The notes: generated by a model not told the origin, from the sequence alone. Counted from the stretch's first letter, positions 27,894 through 37,148 are shown. The stretch is 50,189 bases of DNA from Candidatus Scalindua rubra (GCA_001723765.1 MAYW01000013.1:1-50189); one strand, 5' to 3'. A program made the numbers and translations.

Positions 27894-28628
27894 ATGTATA
27901 AGCATATATTTATAATTCTTGTTGTTGGATGTGTCGTCGCTGTCGGCTGCAATTCCACAAGGATGTTCAGCCGTGGTGACAAGTCTATGCATGATGGAAA
28001 TTATAAGGAAGCTATTGCCTATTATGATAAAGGCTTGAAACGTTCAGATAATTATGAAGCTTCTTTAAACAAAGGCATAGCTCAATGGCGGATCAGGGAA
28101 TATTCAAATGCTAAACATTCTTTTGCAGACGCCATAAAAACCAGTCCCGAAAATGCCTCACTGGCACATTACTATAGAGCAGAACTGGAATTTAAGACCG
28201 GTAACATTAAGGATGCACTTAAAGACGTAAACAAATCACTCAGTCAAGACCCATTAAATGTTCAGGCTCTTAATCTTCGGGGCAGGATTCATACCTTGCA
28301 GGGCAGATACATAGCGGCAATCGAAGACTTTAGTGCTGCCCTTACCCTGGAAGGAGAAAGCAGTATTTCAGGATATTTGTATCACAACAGGGCAATCGCA
28401 TATATAGGAATGGATAACTTTAAATCAGCCAGGGACGATTGCGAACAATTTATTAGATTCTTAAGAAAAAATAATCTTCCCATTACGGTTGAGGATAATT
28501 ACATGCTTGGAGTCCTGCAGTACGCTGCAGATGACCAGGATGGGGCTCTCACAAGCTGGAAGAATTTGCCTTCAGAAGAAAGAGCAAAGATTAAGCGTAT
28601 TATTGGTAATTCTAACTCAATATTTTAA
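27894..28628 (+). CDS. TPR-repeat lipoprotein
   Basis: 244 residues. Signal peptide with lipobox VAVGC (Cys19), then five or six TPR-like helix pairs (GNYKEAIAYYDKGLKRSDNY, EYSNAKHSFADAIKTSPENA, GNIKDALKDVNKSLSQDPLN, GRYIAAIEDFSAAL). TPR lipoproteins scaffold complexes on the periplasmic side. TTGGAGGTG precedes the ATG. A coiled-coil protein follows 18 bases later with its own strong ribosome-binding site, so the two are probably co-transcribed and may interact. Confidence 0.85.
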   Translation: MYKHIFIILVVGCVVAVGCNSTRMFSRGDKSMHDGNYKEAIAYYDKGLKRSDNYEASLNKGIAQWRIREYSNAKHSFADAIKTSPENASLAHYYRAELEFKTGNIKDALKDVNKSLSQDPLNVQALNLRGRIHTLQGRYIAAIEDFSAALTLEGESSISGYLYHNRAIAYIGMDNFKSARDDCEQFIRFLRKNNLPITVEDNYMLGVLQYAADDQDGALTSWKNLPSEERAKIKRIIGNSNSIF

Positions 28629-28646
28629 TTTTAAGGAGGTGTAATA

Positions 28647-29657
28647 ATGAAAAAGCTATCATTTAGCGTAATAACTTTGCTGGTTTTGTCGTTTATGTTT
28701 ATTGGCAATATGGCTGTACAGGCATCAGTTGACGGTAAACCGTCTACTGATTATCAGGGTAAGACCGGATTTCTTCCGGATATATCTGAGTTTAAGATCG
28801 ACATAGAAAAGCCCAAGAAAGAGATTCACAATTCTCTCAATACGGCGAAACCATTGAGAGAATCTTTCCATCAGGCCATTGAAGAGATTCAGACGTCACT
28901 TGAGGCCGTAAAGCAGAACCGGACTCCTGAGACACAGAGACAGCTTCACAATGTCTTCTCCAAGAACATCTTCAAGATAGAGAAAAAGATGGTAGGGGTG
29001 ACGAAGGAAAAATACAGGATAAAGGACTCATTTGAGGAGATAGACAGAGAGTTCAAGAGAGCAAAAGGTTCGCTTGATAGTAAATTACAAAAACTCTCAG
29101 AAGATACTGAGATAAATTCGAAAATGCTTGAAGAATTACAAAAGAAGTCAGGTGAACTTGCAAGGAGATATCTGGAAAATCCCACTGATGAGTTGAAGAG
29201 TGAGTTAGATATGTTAAGGAAACAAAGGGATTCCCTCAGCTATAGCACTCAACAGATACCGGGTCAGGTAGATGGGATCAAGAAGGCTGTGGCGATGCTC
29301 GATAAGCAGGGAACCTATTACCACCAACTCGGAAACCATGTAGACCATCTATTGGAAAAACTTGATGTTCAAAGGCAAAAGTTTGCAAGTGTGGCTGAGG
29401 TTTATAACATGTTAGTGGGCATCTCAGAGACTACCTGGTCATTTTCAGGAGATACAACGCCAACTGAATGGTATGCACAGGTAGAAGAGGTATGGAATAT
29501 AGTAGACAGCTTTTCAGGTATTATGGACGAGGTAACTGACGAATTAACAAAATTCTCATCTGCTTCTATTGATGGAAATTCTATAGAGATCATGGAAGTG
29601 AATTGGAATGATGATCTGGAAGAATGGATTAAGAAACAGGCCGAAACATACTATTAA
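28647..29657 (+). CDS. Secreted coiled-coil protein
   Basis: 336 residues: signal peptide (MKKLSFSVITLLVLSFMFIG, cleavage near VQA-S), then long heptad-rich helices from about 45 to 250, and an acidic tail (EIMEVNWNDDLEEWIKKQAE). No enzymatic motif. AAGGAGGTG precedes the start. It is likely periplasmic and elongated. The pairing with a TPR lipoprotein and downstream ExbB/ExbD genes suggests an envelope assembly, but no family is recognised. Confidence 0.75.
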   Translation: MKKLSFSVITLLVLSFMFIGNMAVQASVDGKPSTDYQGKTGFLPDISEFKIDIEKPKKEIHNSLNTAKPLRESFHQAIEEIQTSLEAVKQNRTPETQRQLHNVFSKNIFKIEKKMVGVTKEKYRIKDSFEEIDREFKRAKGSLDSKLQKLSEDTEINSKMLEELQKKSGELARRYLENPTDELKSELDMLRKQRDSLSYSTQQIPGQVDGIKKAVAMLDKQGTYYHQLGNHVDHLLEKLDVQRQKFASVAEVYNMLVGISETTWSFSGDTTPTEWYAQVEEVWNIVDSFSGIMDEVTDELTKFSSASIDGNSIEIMEVNWNDDLEEWIKKQAETYY

Positions 29658-29905
29658 TATATTAAATTATCGCCTACGGCGGACTTTTTTACCAGAATTC
29701 TAAACTCGAAATCCGAAGTTAGAAATCCGAAACAATTTTCAAAATTAAAAATCCAAATGACCAAGCTGAGCTTGGTTTTATCGAGCTAAGCTCGATGACC
29801 AAACCCTGTTTAGAATTTCTGTCATTCGAAATTCGAATTTGTTTCGTATTTCGATTATTCGATTTTCGAATTTTAATTTATTGACTTATAGAAAGGAGTC
29901 ATAAG
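29658..29905. repeat. Repeat-rich gap with 'aaattcgaaattcgaa'-like and paired 'gagctaagctcga' motifs
   Basis: Contains atcgcctacggcggactttttt directly after the stop, which could form a small terminator-like hairpin, then short palindromes ccaagctgagcttgg (29760-29775) and tcgagctaagctcga (29779-29793), and AT-rich near-repeats of ttcgaaattcgaa. No gene. Confidence 0.5.
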
Positions 29906-30646
29906 ATGAAAAAGCTTATTTTAATACCCATAATCTTTGTGTTTTCATGTCTCACTGTATACGGAGATTATACCTTTGAAGTTGTTAGCGAAAATCATGA
30001 TGAGACTGTTACTGAAGTGAAACAAGCAGACGATGCAAAGGTCGATACGCGTAACGCCATAGAGAATTATAAGAAGGTAATGTCCAATGATAATGAAGTA
30101 TACATTGTCAGGAATCAGCTTGCTTACAATAAAAAGAGGGAAAAAGATATTGCAGATGAGATTGATAAGTTAGAAAAGCAACTCGAGTCACTTCCAAAGA
30201 TTGTGAAGAGGGAATATCAGCAGTTTGATCACATGCTGGAATCGACAGACGATGATATAGCAGACAATACATGGATTTCCTTTGAAGATGCCTTCAATAA
30301 AAAGAAGAAAGAATTAGAGGACAGGATATCAGTACTCAAAGGTGATCTTGTGGTGGTTCGAACACGTATTGCCAAATTGAAATTGGATCTGGAGACACTG
30401 GAGACTGTATCCAACATTTCCAATCCCTTTGTCCAAACAACTTCAGGGGACAGCGTGGACGATAAGGCACAAAAAGCATTACAGGCAAAAAATAACCTGA
30501 AGGATATAGTCAAGCAAGTTACTTACAAGGAGACTAAGGATCTTTTGGGTGATGTGCAACACAACACACTTGGTGTTTGTGAATTCTCATGCGGAAGAAG
30601 TAATTGTTATACATGTAATCTGCTTTACGGAAAAAAGACAAAATAG
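29906..30646 (+). CDS. Secreted coiled-coil protein with C-terminal cysteine tail
   Basis: 246 residues. Signal peptide (MKKLILIPIIFVFSCLTVYG), a long coiled coil (about 60-165), and a compact C-terminal tail GVCEFSCGRSNCYTCNLLYG with four cysteines (CX3C and CX2C). Nearly the same tail ends the protein at 31121-31531. The tail could bind metal or form disulphides; it has no CxxCH, so it is not a haem site. AAAGGAG precedes the start. Confidence 0.75.
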   Translation: MKKLILIPIIFVFSCLTVYGDYTFEVVSENHDETVTEVKQADDAKVDTRNAIENYKKVMSNDNEVYIVRNQLAYNKKREKDIADEIDKLEKQLESLPKIVKREYQQFDHMLESTDDDIADNTWISFEDAFNKKKKELEDRISVLKGDLVVVRTRIAKLKLDLETLETVSNISNPFVQTTSGDSVDDKAQKALQAKNNLKDIVKQVTYKETKDLLGDVQHNTLGVCEFSCGRSNCYTCNLLYGKKTK

Positions 30647-31120
30647 CCTCATGAATGCAGATGATATGAGGACAGGGTTTATCCCCTCATGAAGATTAAT
30701 TAGCGCTTATGGCGGACTTTGAAGATATTCGTGTAGGGCGGGCATTGCCTTTCGATAAACTCAGGGCGGTGAGGAGTTCGGCTGAGGCTCACTCAAAGCC
30801 TTTGCCGAATCCGCCCACCAAATACATTCTGCAATTGGAAACTTGCAGAAGATTTTATCCGCTAAGGAACGCAGGAAACTCAGGAAGAAATAAACAAAAC
30901 AAAGCCCCTCTGAGCGAGCAAAGCCTTGGATTTTGAACTCTTCCTGTAATTCCTGCTTTCTTAAGAGGTATTATTATTTTTTTGTCTGTTAATAATTTGA
31001 CTTTTCTGCCAAAGTTCAGACAGGAATTGCAGGATTATGGTTATCTAATCCGGAAGATAGGGGACTGACCCTATTTACGGACTTAGCGGAGCGAAGTCGT
31101 AGAATAGGGTCTGTCCCCGT
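30647..31120. repeat. Repeat-rich intergenic region with a long imperfect hairpin
   Basis: Holds tagggcgggcattgcct near 30736, 'cagcaggaattgcagg'-type stretches, and an inverted repeat with arms at 31057-31075 and 31103-31122 (ggggactgaccctatt against aatagggtctgtcccc). Such gggacagaccctatt sequences often flank RAYT-type transposases in other genomes. No gene is supported; a short open frame at 30709-30936 is rejected. Confidence 0.55.
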
Positions 31121-31531
31121 ATGATCGGGAGAACGTTAGTAATGAGCATTTTACTCGTAGCTACAATATGGTGGATACTTTCATCACAGCCAATTGATGC
31201 TTCAGCAGATAGTGAATATCTGTCTGATCTTGAAAGGCCAAGTGTTGATATAGTCAGGCAAATGAACTACATACAACGTATGTCAAATAATCAATCCCAT
31301 AATTCACCTAGTCTCAATGGCGAAGGTACAGAGAATGGCAGTGGAGCGGAAGTGAAACTTGTGAATATAAGTAACGAAATGTCTGTTGAGAGGATAAATG
31401 CATTGCGCAAATACATCGCCAGCAAGACGGTGGGAATATGCGACTTTACATGTCACAAATGTTATCGTTGTTCTCTGGTTTATGGTGAATCGGAAAGTGG
31501 CAGTACAGAAAACCTGTTTCTTGATGAGTAA
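31121..31531 (+). CDS. Small secreted protein with the same cysteine tail
   Basis: 136 residues (or 129 from the ATG at 31142, which has GGGAG upstream and avoids starting inside the repeat). An N-terminal hydrophobic segment (MSILLVATIWWILSS) serves as signal or anchor, then a low-complexity polar stretch, and the C-terminal GICDFTCHKCYRCSLVYG module with four cysteines. The module matches the tail of the protein at 29906-30646, so the two probably share a partner or metal-binding role. It directly precedes the ExbB/ExbD genes, separated by repeats. Confidence 0.65.
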   Translation: MIGRTLVMSILLVATIWWILSSQPIDASADSEYLSDLERPSVDIVRQMNYIQRMSNNQSHNSPSLNGEGTENGSGAEVKLVNISNEMSVERINALRKYIASKTVGICDFTCHKCYRCSLVYGESESGSTENLFLDE

Positions 31532-31823
31532 GTACTGGATTCCCCGCGAAAGTGGGGCTATGTACAATACAATATGATAACCCTCCCTTTCGAGAGGATT
31601 CCAGCACAAGTCTTTATTTAACGTTTTGTGTAGCCTGCCCGACTAAGTCTTTCAGGCGGGCAAAACACATAAATTAACGACTTCGCCATTATGTTTGTCT
31701 GGATTCCTTGCAATAGCAAGGTGCTTTCCTCCCTTTCGGGAGGAATCCAGGAATCTATTTTTGGATTAATTGTAATAAATTAGCGACTGTAGGGAGCTAA
31801 TTTATAATTGGAGGAGTTTTATT
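31532..31823. repeat. Paired 'ggattcc...cgaaag' inverted repeats and a REP palindrome
   Basis: Two copies of the tggattcc / ggaatcca inverted unit (31535-31606 and 31690-31752) surround a REP-type palindrome at 31633-31661 (gcctgcccgac...ttcaggcgggc). The ExbB ribosome-binding site TTGGAGGAG lies at 31808-31816. Confidence 0.6.
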
Positions 31824-32429
31824 ATGGGCATTTTGGACAAAGTCCTGGGAAATAGCGGTCCGATAGGGGTGTGTCTTATCTTCCTATGGATTTTATCAAT
31901 AGGCGTAATCATAGAAAGAACGTTATTTTGGTTCTTCCTGTGGACAAGGAGAAATCCAATTCGTGAAGCCAGGATTATAAGATTTGTAAAAGAGGGCCGG
32001 TATGGTGAAGCATGCAAGTTGGCATACAAATCAAAGGACATCTTTATCAGGGTATTTAAATATCTACTTCCAAATATGCCTTCGGCGAAAGAGATGGATA
32101 ATGTAATAGCGATAGCCCTGGATAAGGAATTCAGCAGGTCACATAGTTTTTTGCGAATACTTAATGCATGTGCGGTTATAGCGCCTGCATTAGGGCTGTT
32201 GGGTACTATTACGGGATTGATCAAGGCATTTGGGACAATGAGTCAAACTGTTGACATGTCGGCAATAGCAGAAGGAATCTCTGAGGCAATGACAACAACA
32301 TTCCTGGGTTTGGTTGTTGCAGTAGTTAATCTAGCGGCAAGTCATTTCTTTGGTGGTATTGCAGATAGGGCTTTATCAAAGATCGAGTCAAGGTTGAATG
32401 AATTTAAATTAGCTACTTTCAGTCGCTAA
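31824..32429 (+). CDS. ExbB/TolQ/MotA-type proton channel subunit
   Basis: 201 residues with three transmembrane segments (about 14-36, 112-137 and 157-178), the cytoplasmic loop between the first and second, and the family core ACAVIAPALGLLGTITGLIK plus AEGISEAMTTTFLGLVVAVV. It would form the pentameric stator that, with ExbD, converts proton flow into motion of a periplasmic partner. TTGGAGGAG precedes the start. The ExbD gene follows 97 bases later. The substrate is unknown because no TonB or TonB-dependent receptor is nearby. Confidence 0.9.
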   Translation: MGILDKVLGNSGPIGVCLIFLWILSIGVIIERTLFWFFLWTRRNPIREARIIRFVKEGRYGEACKLAYKSKDIFIRVFKYLLPNMPSAKEMDNVIAIALDKEFSRSHSFLRILNACAVIAPALGLLGTITGLIKAFGTMSQTVDMSAIAEGISEAMTTTFLGLVVAVVNLAASHFFGGIADRALSKIESRLNEFKLATFSR

Positions 32430-32526
32430 TCCTGACCTGTCCCTGATTTTCATCAGGACAAGCTCTAGGACAGGTTTATATCAGCTTTGCTTCGCAAAAC
32501 AAATTTTAAAGATGAGGAATTACAAG

Positions 32527-32943
32527 ATGAAACTATCAAGAAAGTATACGGGTGTGCCCGAGTTTAATATGCTCGCATTGTTAGACATAATATTTATTAT
32601 CGTAATCTTCTGTATCATCGGGATGACCAAAATGGTTTTCCTTGAATTGGTTGATGTAAAAAATCCTGAGTTACAAATAACCCGGCGCGTCGAACCAAAA
32701 GACTTTGTTACTATTACGATTACAAAAAATGGCAAGCTCTTTTTTAATAAAGATCAAGTTTTCTCTAAGACAGAACTCTCTAAAAAGTTGGTAGAGAAGA
32801 AAAGGTCTGGAAATGATGTTACCGTAATAATTAATGGTGACACAGATGCCCTCCTGGGTGATGCCCTGCATATATTACAGTTGGTACGTGAGGCAGATCT
32901 ACCAAAGGTATATTTCAAGGCTGATTCCACAGGTAAAGGGTAG
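32527..32943 (+). CDS. ExbD/TolR-type subunit
   Basis: 138 residues from the ATG at 32527, preferred over 32512 because GAGG sits 9 bases before it. The N-terminal PEFNMLALLDIIFIIVIFCI is the ExbD membrane segment with the proton-carrying Asp20; a periplasmic domain follows (VTITITKNGKLFFNKDQVFS ... ILQLVREADLPKVYFKAD), as in ExbD/TolR. It forms a dimer inside the ExbB pentamer. A single-pass protein of unknown family comes next in the position often held by TonB or TolA. Confidence 0.9.
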   Translation: MKLSRKYTGVPEFNMLALLDIIFIIVIFCIIGMTKMVFLELVDVKNPELQITRRVEPKDFVTITITKNGKLFFNKDQVFSKTELSKKLVEKKRSGNDVTVIINGDTDALLGDALHILQLVREADLPKVYFKADSTGKG

Positions 32944-33594
32944 AAAGCTTAGGGTGGACATATGTAACTCAAACCTTCAGGTTTGAGAAGCAAAAGCAGT
33001 AGCGGAAGGCTTTAGCCTTCCAAATGACAAATTACTAATGATCAATGGCAACAGCCACTAAGCGGCCCGGCATAGATCAAACCTGAAGGTTTGAGTTACA
33101 TTTTTATGATTTAAAAACACTGGAAACAGTAGGCATAGGTGGCATGGATTTACCCTGTGGAATATAAGTATTGTTATTCCACAATAAATTCAATTTACAA
33201 AATAACAAATTTTACCCATGAAATAAATAAAAGTAAATTCCACAGGGCAGGCTCGTTTGTCCGTGTAGGCAATACTCCCGTACATAGGCCTTCCTTTCGG
33301 AAGGAATCCAGTATTGGACTCCTTGCCTGCCCGACAACGTTCAGGCGGGCGAAAGCAAGGTTGCCTCCCTGCCCGACAGATGGCAGGCGGGCTTATCGGG
33401 AGAATACAGATTTTATTTTCGGATCAAACGCTCATAACCCGTTGGATCACCACGAATTTTAAAAATAGTAGGGCACGTTTCCAAACGTGCCTAAATATTT
33501 ATTTTGTCGGGTTTGGAAACCCGACCTACACGCTTTAATGTCATTCCCGAGAAATCGGGAATCTATTTTGGTGTTAAAAAAAGGAGACGTAAAA
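32944..33594. repeat. Repeat-dense intergenic region
   Basis: Holds actcaaaccttcaggtttgag (32967-32987) and its partner near 33078-33100, ggaaggctttagccttcc (33004-33021), REP palindromes (33325-33350 and 33368-33392), two hairpins of the form gggcacgtttccaaacgtgcc (33470-33491) and gtcgggtttggaaacccgac (33507-33526), and the ggattcc units. No gene is supported. Confidence 0.65.
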
Positions 33595-34494
33595 ATGAAA
33601 CGACTGGTGAAATACTTTATTATATCCCTGATCTGCAATATCGCAATCCTGGTATTTCTATTCCTGCAAGATAAAGGGCCAGACTCGCAAAACACGAATG
33701 GTAACAAATCAAAGAAAGGGGTTTCACTGCTCCCTGCTAATTTTTTGCCGGACTTCGATGAGAAGGGTATAAATGATTCATTAAATAATCGTAAGTATAG
33801 GCCGGTTGAAGTAACCAAAGAGAACAAAAAAAGTGCAAAGAATCATCAGGAACATAAACTGGTAGAAGACAAGCACATTAAGACAAAAGAAATAGTAGAG
33901 ATTCCTGACCTTGACAGAAAGGAAAAGCAGTTTATGACTCTTGATGAATACGAAAAATATAAGAATTCCCTTCCACTGGAAGGTACCATCGTTACGGAAA
34001 TGCGCGTAAATTTTCCTGAAGATGTGACTGAACGTACCATGAGGGAAATTATCTCATTTTTTGGTTTTAAGATAGTCGCATATCCCTCTCATAATCCTGA
34101 TTATCTCCTGGTCTGTAAAGCCCCGGAGTTTAAATTTGAGAAACTTAACACCAGAGATAAGTTACAGGAATTTTATAGTAATAATTCGAATCGAACCATA
34201 GAACCTGAGAAGGGTCTCCTATATTGGGCAAAATCAGAACTGGCAAGACAGGGGATTGATGCAGATAGCTTGAGAATATCCATTGTATTGGGCAATTCTG
34301 CCGGATATTTCCACTGGAAGGAAAAGCTTGCAATTAAGAATGCATCTAAACCAGTGACAGACGTAAGTTATACAGAAGCCCGTGTGTCAAAGACACCACA
34401 AGGCTATTGGATACTTTTGATTGAAGGTGTCTATCTTAAAGATGGGCAATATCTTAAGGTAAAGGACCAGGAACTAAAAGATATTTTATTATAA
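33595..34494 (+). CDS. Single-pass periplasmic protein after ExbB/ExbD
   Basis: 299 residues from the ATG at 33595 (AAAGGAGACG upstream; the frame is open earlier only through a repeat). One N-terminal transmembrane segment (LVKYFIISLICNIAILVFLF), a charged low-complexity linker (about 65-105), and a folded periplasmic domain (TIVTEMRVNFPEDVTERTMR ... YWILLIEGVYLKDGQYLKVK). The layout is like TonB/TolA (anchor, linker, C-terminal domain) but no TonB box, proline-rich linker or TonB fold motif is recognised. It may be the ExbBD-driven partner of an uncharacterised system. Confidence 0.7.
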   Translation: MKRLVKYFIISLICNIAILVFLFLQDKGPDSQNTNGNKSKKGVSLLPANFLPDFDEKGINDSLNNRKYRPVEVTKENKKSAKNHQEHKLVEDKHIKTKEIVEIPDLDRKEKQFMTLDEYEKYKNSLPLEGTIVTEMRVNFPEDVTERTMREIISFFGFKIVAYPSHNPDYLLVCKAPEFKFEKLNTRDKLQEFYSNNSNRTIEPEKGLLYWAKSELARQGIDADSLRISIVLGNSAGYFHWKEKLAIKNASKPVTDVSYTEARVSKTPQGYWILLIEGVYLKDGQYLKVKDQELKDILL

Positions 34495-35066
34495 ATATTG
34501 CACCAAATTCGTTTATTAGTCTGATTAATATATTAGACTCTTCGTATGACTCAGAGTGACATTGTTGTTATTACACTGTCATTCCTTCACTTCGTTCAAG
34601 ATAGCGTCTGAGGGAGCCGTCCTCCTGTTATTCTGAGCAAAACGAAGAGAAGCGAAGAATCTTTATTTTGTGCACAGAGAATATATACTAATACTAAAAA
34701 ATGCAGTACTCAGAGCTTGTCCTTGAGCGAAGCGAAGGAATAAACCCCGTGAAGAATCTAATGTGTATAAAATCTAGATTCTTCGGCTATCGCCTCAGAA
34801 TGACATAATGACACAGTCTAAGTTTAATTGAAAAGAAACGTTTCGGTTCAGGCTACAACCCTGAACCAGCATAGATATATCTTATTTTGCGATGCCTGCT
34901 CCCGTCCGAACGGATTTTTCCGGGCGGGCGACTAAGTCTTTCAGGCGGGCAAAACCAACCTGTCTGCCGACAGGCAGGGAAGTTAGCGACCCGCCCGAAC
35001 GTACCTGCCCGACTATGTCGTTCAGGCGGGCGTTCGGTACGGGCGGGCTGAAAGGAGTTAAATTCT
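34495..35066. repeat. Long inverted repeat and REP cluster
   Basis: Two families are stacked. The 'cattctgag...gaagcgaagaatc' unit occurs near 34630-34662 and inverted near 34780-34806 (gattcttcggctatcgcctc), enclosing about 150 bases. REP palindromes crowd 34903-34953 and 35000-35047. The last one ends 13 bases before the ribosome-binding site of the next gene. No coding region. Confidence 0.6.
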
Positions 35067-35375
35067 ATGAAAAGAATAAAAAACATAAACATTAAAAGCA
35101 TCGTCATCATAATAATTGTATCGTGCCTTTCTTTTGGTCTTGGTTTTCTTTCTGCTTACAAAATAAATATGGTGAATGATAACCCTGTTTCTATTAGTAA
35201 AGATAATACTGACGTGAAGATGCTTGAGGAAAAGGTTACACCAAATAGTACTAATATGGTCGATAGTAATGAAGAAGATCCGTTGATGCAATTGAAATTG
35301 CTCATGAAGGATGTAGAGACATTCAGGGCATTAATGGAAGAGGTAAAGAATGAATTGCTGGTTTCAAATACTTGA
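35067..35375 (+). CDS. Small single-pass membrane protein
   Basis: 102 residues. One N-terminal transmembrane segment (SIVIIIIVSCLSFGLGFLSA), then an acidic, helical outside part (EEDPLMQLKLLMKDVETFRA). AAAGGAG precedes the ATG. No family recognised. It lies in the envelope gene stretch and could be an accessory of the ExbBD-linked proteins. Confidence 0.6.
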   Translation: MKRIKNINIKSIVIIIIVSCLSFGLGFLSAYKINMVNDNPVSISKDNTDVKMLEEKVTPNSTNMVDSNEEDPLMQLKLLMKDVETFRALMEEVKNELLVSNT

Positions 35376-35594
35376 AACCTTAATAATGTGTTAATTGTAT
35401 CTGCTTCATCCATGTCCCAAGGCAGACGGGTAACAGTTAACCGTATAAGTTGGATTCCTTGCGAGAGCGGGGGTTATACCCTTCCTTTCGGAAGTAGTCC
35501 AGTAGGGTGGGCATTGCCCACCATTATATGAATTTCTTGCGCCAGACAATGTCATTATAACGGGACATCCGGATGGGCGGAAAGGAGCTAATTT
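35376..35594. repeat. ggattcc and ggtgggc palindromes
   Basis: Contains the tggattcc...gtccag unit near 35452-35502 and ggtgggcattgcccacc at 35506-35522, the same family as 10812 and 17675. Confidence 0.55.
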
Positions 35595-35663
35595 ATGGAA
35601 TATGCCTTAGTAATTTTCTTTATCGCATTATACTTTGCAATTGATCCCGAAAAAGCGAAGTAA
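35595..35663 (+). CDS. 22-residue hydrophobic micro-protein
   Basis: MEYALVIFFIALYFAIDPEK then AK and stop. AAAGGAG lies 7-13 bases upstream. One hydrophobic segment fills most of the sequence, like small membrane proteins that bind larger membrane complexes. Coding is supported only by the ribosome-binding site and composition. Confidence 0.4.
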   Translation: MEYALVIFFIALYFAIDPEKAK

Positions 35664-35902
35664 GGGCCTGTCTTGGAAAGTTATTTTACCCTGTAGGAGC
35701 AGCACCCTGCCAGAGGACGGGTCTATGGCAAACTTCAGGGTCACCTCAGGCGACTTGCTGCGATATCTTACAGGTCATGCCAGCCTACTTCGTTCAGGCG
35801 GGGAAACCGCTCTAAAAATGATTATAACAGAAACTAATCAACCCTGAGCAAACCCCATCCTTGAGGTCGGGGAAAGTCGAAGGGTTGATTGGAGGGAAAT
35901 AA
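35664..35902. other. Intergenic, repeat-derived
   Basis: Includes a diverged REP unit (ctacttcgttcaggcgggg near 35793-35813). A short frame through it is not considered a gene. The ribosome-binding site of the next gene (TTGGAGGG) is at 35888-35895. Confidence 0.45.
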
Positions 35903-36400
35903 ATGAGTAAAAAAATCATTATCGCAATTATGTGTGTTGCAGCAATTTCAATTTTTGCCACTGGTTGTATGACAACAACGCAAAAAGGAACTGTTGCTGG
36001 AACCGGTATCGGGGCAGCCCTTGGCACGGGTATAGGTGCGTTAACGGGCCATGCTGGCATGGGTGCGGCAATTGGCGCAGGTGCAGGAGCCGTGGGTGGA
36101 GCACTGGTAGGAGACCATATGGATCAAAAAAGAGAAGCGGCTGAAAAGGCACAATTGGAAAGACAACTTGAACTCGAGAGACAATCCAGTTCTGGTGAGG
36201 GGAAAAATTACATAGAAGGTCATTACGAGTATGTAAAGAAGAGAAAATGGGTTGATACATCCAGAAAAGAGAGAGTCTGGGTTGAAGAACGTGTAGAAGG
36301 CGATCGAAGGGTTGAGGGTCATTATGAAGATAGAAATGTACCTTCAGGTTATTGGCAGGAATACGAAGAGAAGGTATGGATTCCAGGACATTACGAATAA
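35903..36400 (+). CDS. Glycine-zipper lipoprotein with YxxGHYE repeats
   Basis: 165 residues. Lipobox FATGC (Cys22), then a glycine-zipper hairpin (GTGIGAALGTGIGALTGHAG ... GAGAGAVGGALVGD, about 30-72) that inserts in or lines membranes, a short charged helix (75-95) and a C-terminal region with repeated EGHYE/GHYE units (EGHYEYVKKRKWV, EGHYEDRNVPSGYWQ, IPGHYE). Similar lipoproteins are outer-membrane or cell-wall associated. TTGGAGGG precedes the start. The next gene, a 3D-domain protein, follows after 34 bases. Confidence 0.82.
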   Translation: MSKKIIIAIMCVAAISIFATGCMTTTQKGTVAGTGIGAALGTGIGALTGHAGMGAAIGAGAGAVGGALVGDHMDQKREAAEKAQLERQLELERQSSSGEGKNYIEGHYEYVKKRKWVDTSRKERVWVEERVEGDRRVEGHYEDRNVPSGYWQEYEEKVWIPGHYE

Positions 36401-36434
36401 AATATTAATGCCTTTTATATTCAATTGATATAGC

Positions 36435-36902
36435 ATGAAATTCAAAATCATAAATGGGTTAATGAGATATGCATTAATGATTACAGTGTTAATCTGTATT
36501 TCTGATTCTACAGGTTACGCATTAATAAAGATGGATAATGCAAAGAACACAAGGGTATGGCCGAAAAAGTCTGCCGGATTTATGTCTGTACATTATGAAA
36601 AACGGAGCAGGTACAATGACTTTACAATCACAGCATATTGCCCGGGACCTTGTTGCTGCAAGAAATATGCAGATGGTTTTACCGCTACGGGTAAAAGGGC
36701 GAGGGAAGAAAACAGAATTGTAGCCGTTGATCCCAACATCATACCCCTTCATTCAATGGTTTATATAGAGGGCTTGGGAATATTTTATGCTGAGGATGTG
36801 GGAGGAATGATTAAGAAACGGCGTTTGGATATCTTAATGAACAACCACGAGAGAGCTTTGAAATTTGGTGTAAAGAAGAGAAGGGTTACTATTATAAATT
36901 AG
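36435..36902 (+). CDS. 3D-domain (MltA/RlpA-like beta-barrel) protein
   Basis: 155 residues. N-terminal hydrophobic segment (LMRYALMITVLICIS), then a 3D domain: FTITAYCPGPCCCKKYADGF, AVDPNIIPLHSMVYIEGLG, YAEDVGGMIKKRRLDI. The three acidic residues that name the domain are Asp99, Asp121 and Asp132. 3D domains occur in lytic transglycosylases and stationary-phase cell-wall proteins and may act on peptidoglycan. The cluster CCCKK is unusual. Start has only a weak ribosome-binding site; coupling to the gene before is possible. Confidence 0.82.
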   Translation: MKFKIINGLMRYALMITVLICISDSTGYALIKMDNAKNTRVWPKKSAGFMSVHYEKRSRYNDFTITAYCPGPCCCKKYADGFTATGKRAREENRIVAVDPNIIPLHSMVYIEGLGIFYAEDVGGMIKKRRLDILMNNHERALKFGVKKRRVTIIN

Positions 36903-37037
36903 TTCCTTTCAGTAACTAATTTATGTTATTTTGCTTCGCAAAATGATACTTATACTTGAAAATAAGCCCCCATTCAGACATGAACGGGCAAACTGGAATC
37001 CTTCCGAAAGGAAGGAAATAAAATGGAGGTTACCATA

Positions 37038-37112
37038 ATGGAATATAGATACGGCAATTTTGTGGAACAAAAATTGCCAAGCAATTCTGATCGGAGGTCG
37101 GAATTGCCGTAA
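37038..37112 (+). CDS. Possible 24-residue peptide
   Basis: MEYRYGNFVEQKLPSNSDRR then SELP and stop, with TGGAGG 9 bases upstream. It includes a short inverted stretch (ggcaattt ... aattgcc), so it may instead be part of a structured leader. Low support. Confidence 0.25.
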   Translation: MEYRYGNFVEQKLPSNSDRRSELP

Positions 37113-37148
37113 TTTGAGATTTGTAATTTAATAAGGGAGGATGTTGCT

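Noticed and set aside
30709..30936. A 75-residue open frame
   Set aside because: It reads through dispersed repeats and has no ribosome-binding site.
31824..32943. A Zorya-type defence motor (ZorA/ZorB)
   Set aside because: The second protein is a plain ExbD with no peptidoglycan-binding OmpA-like domain, the first lacks the long tail, and no ZorC/D/E-like gene is near.
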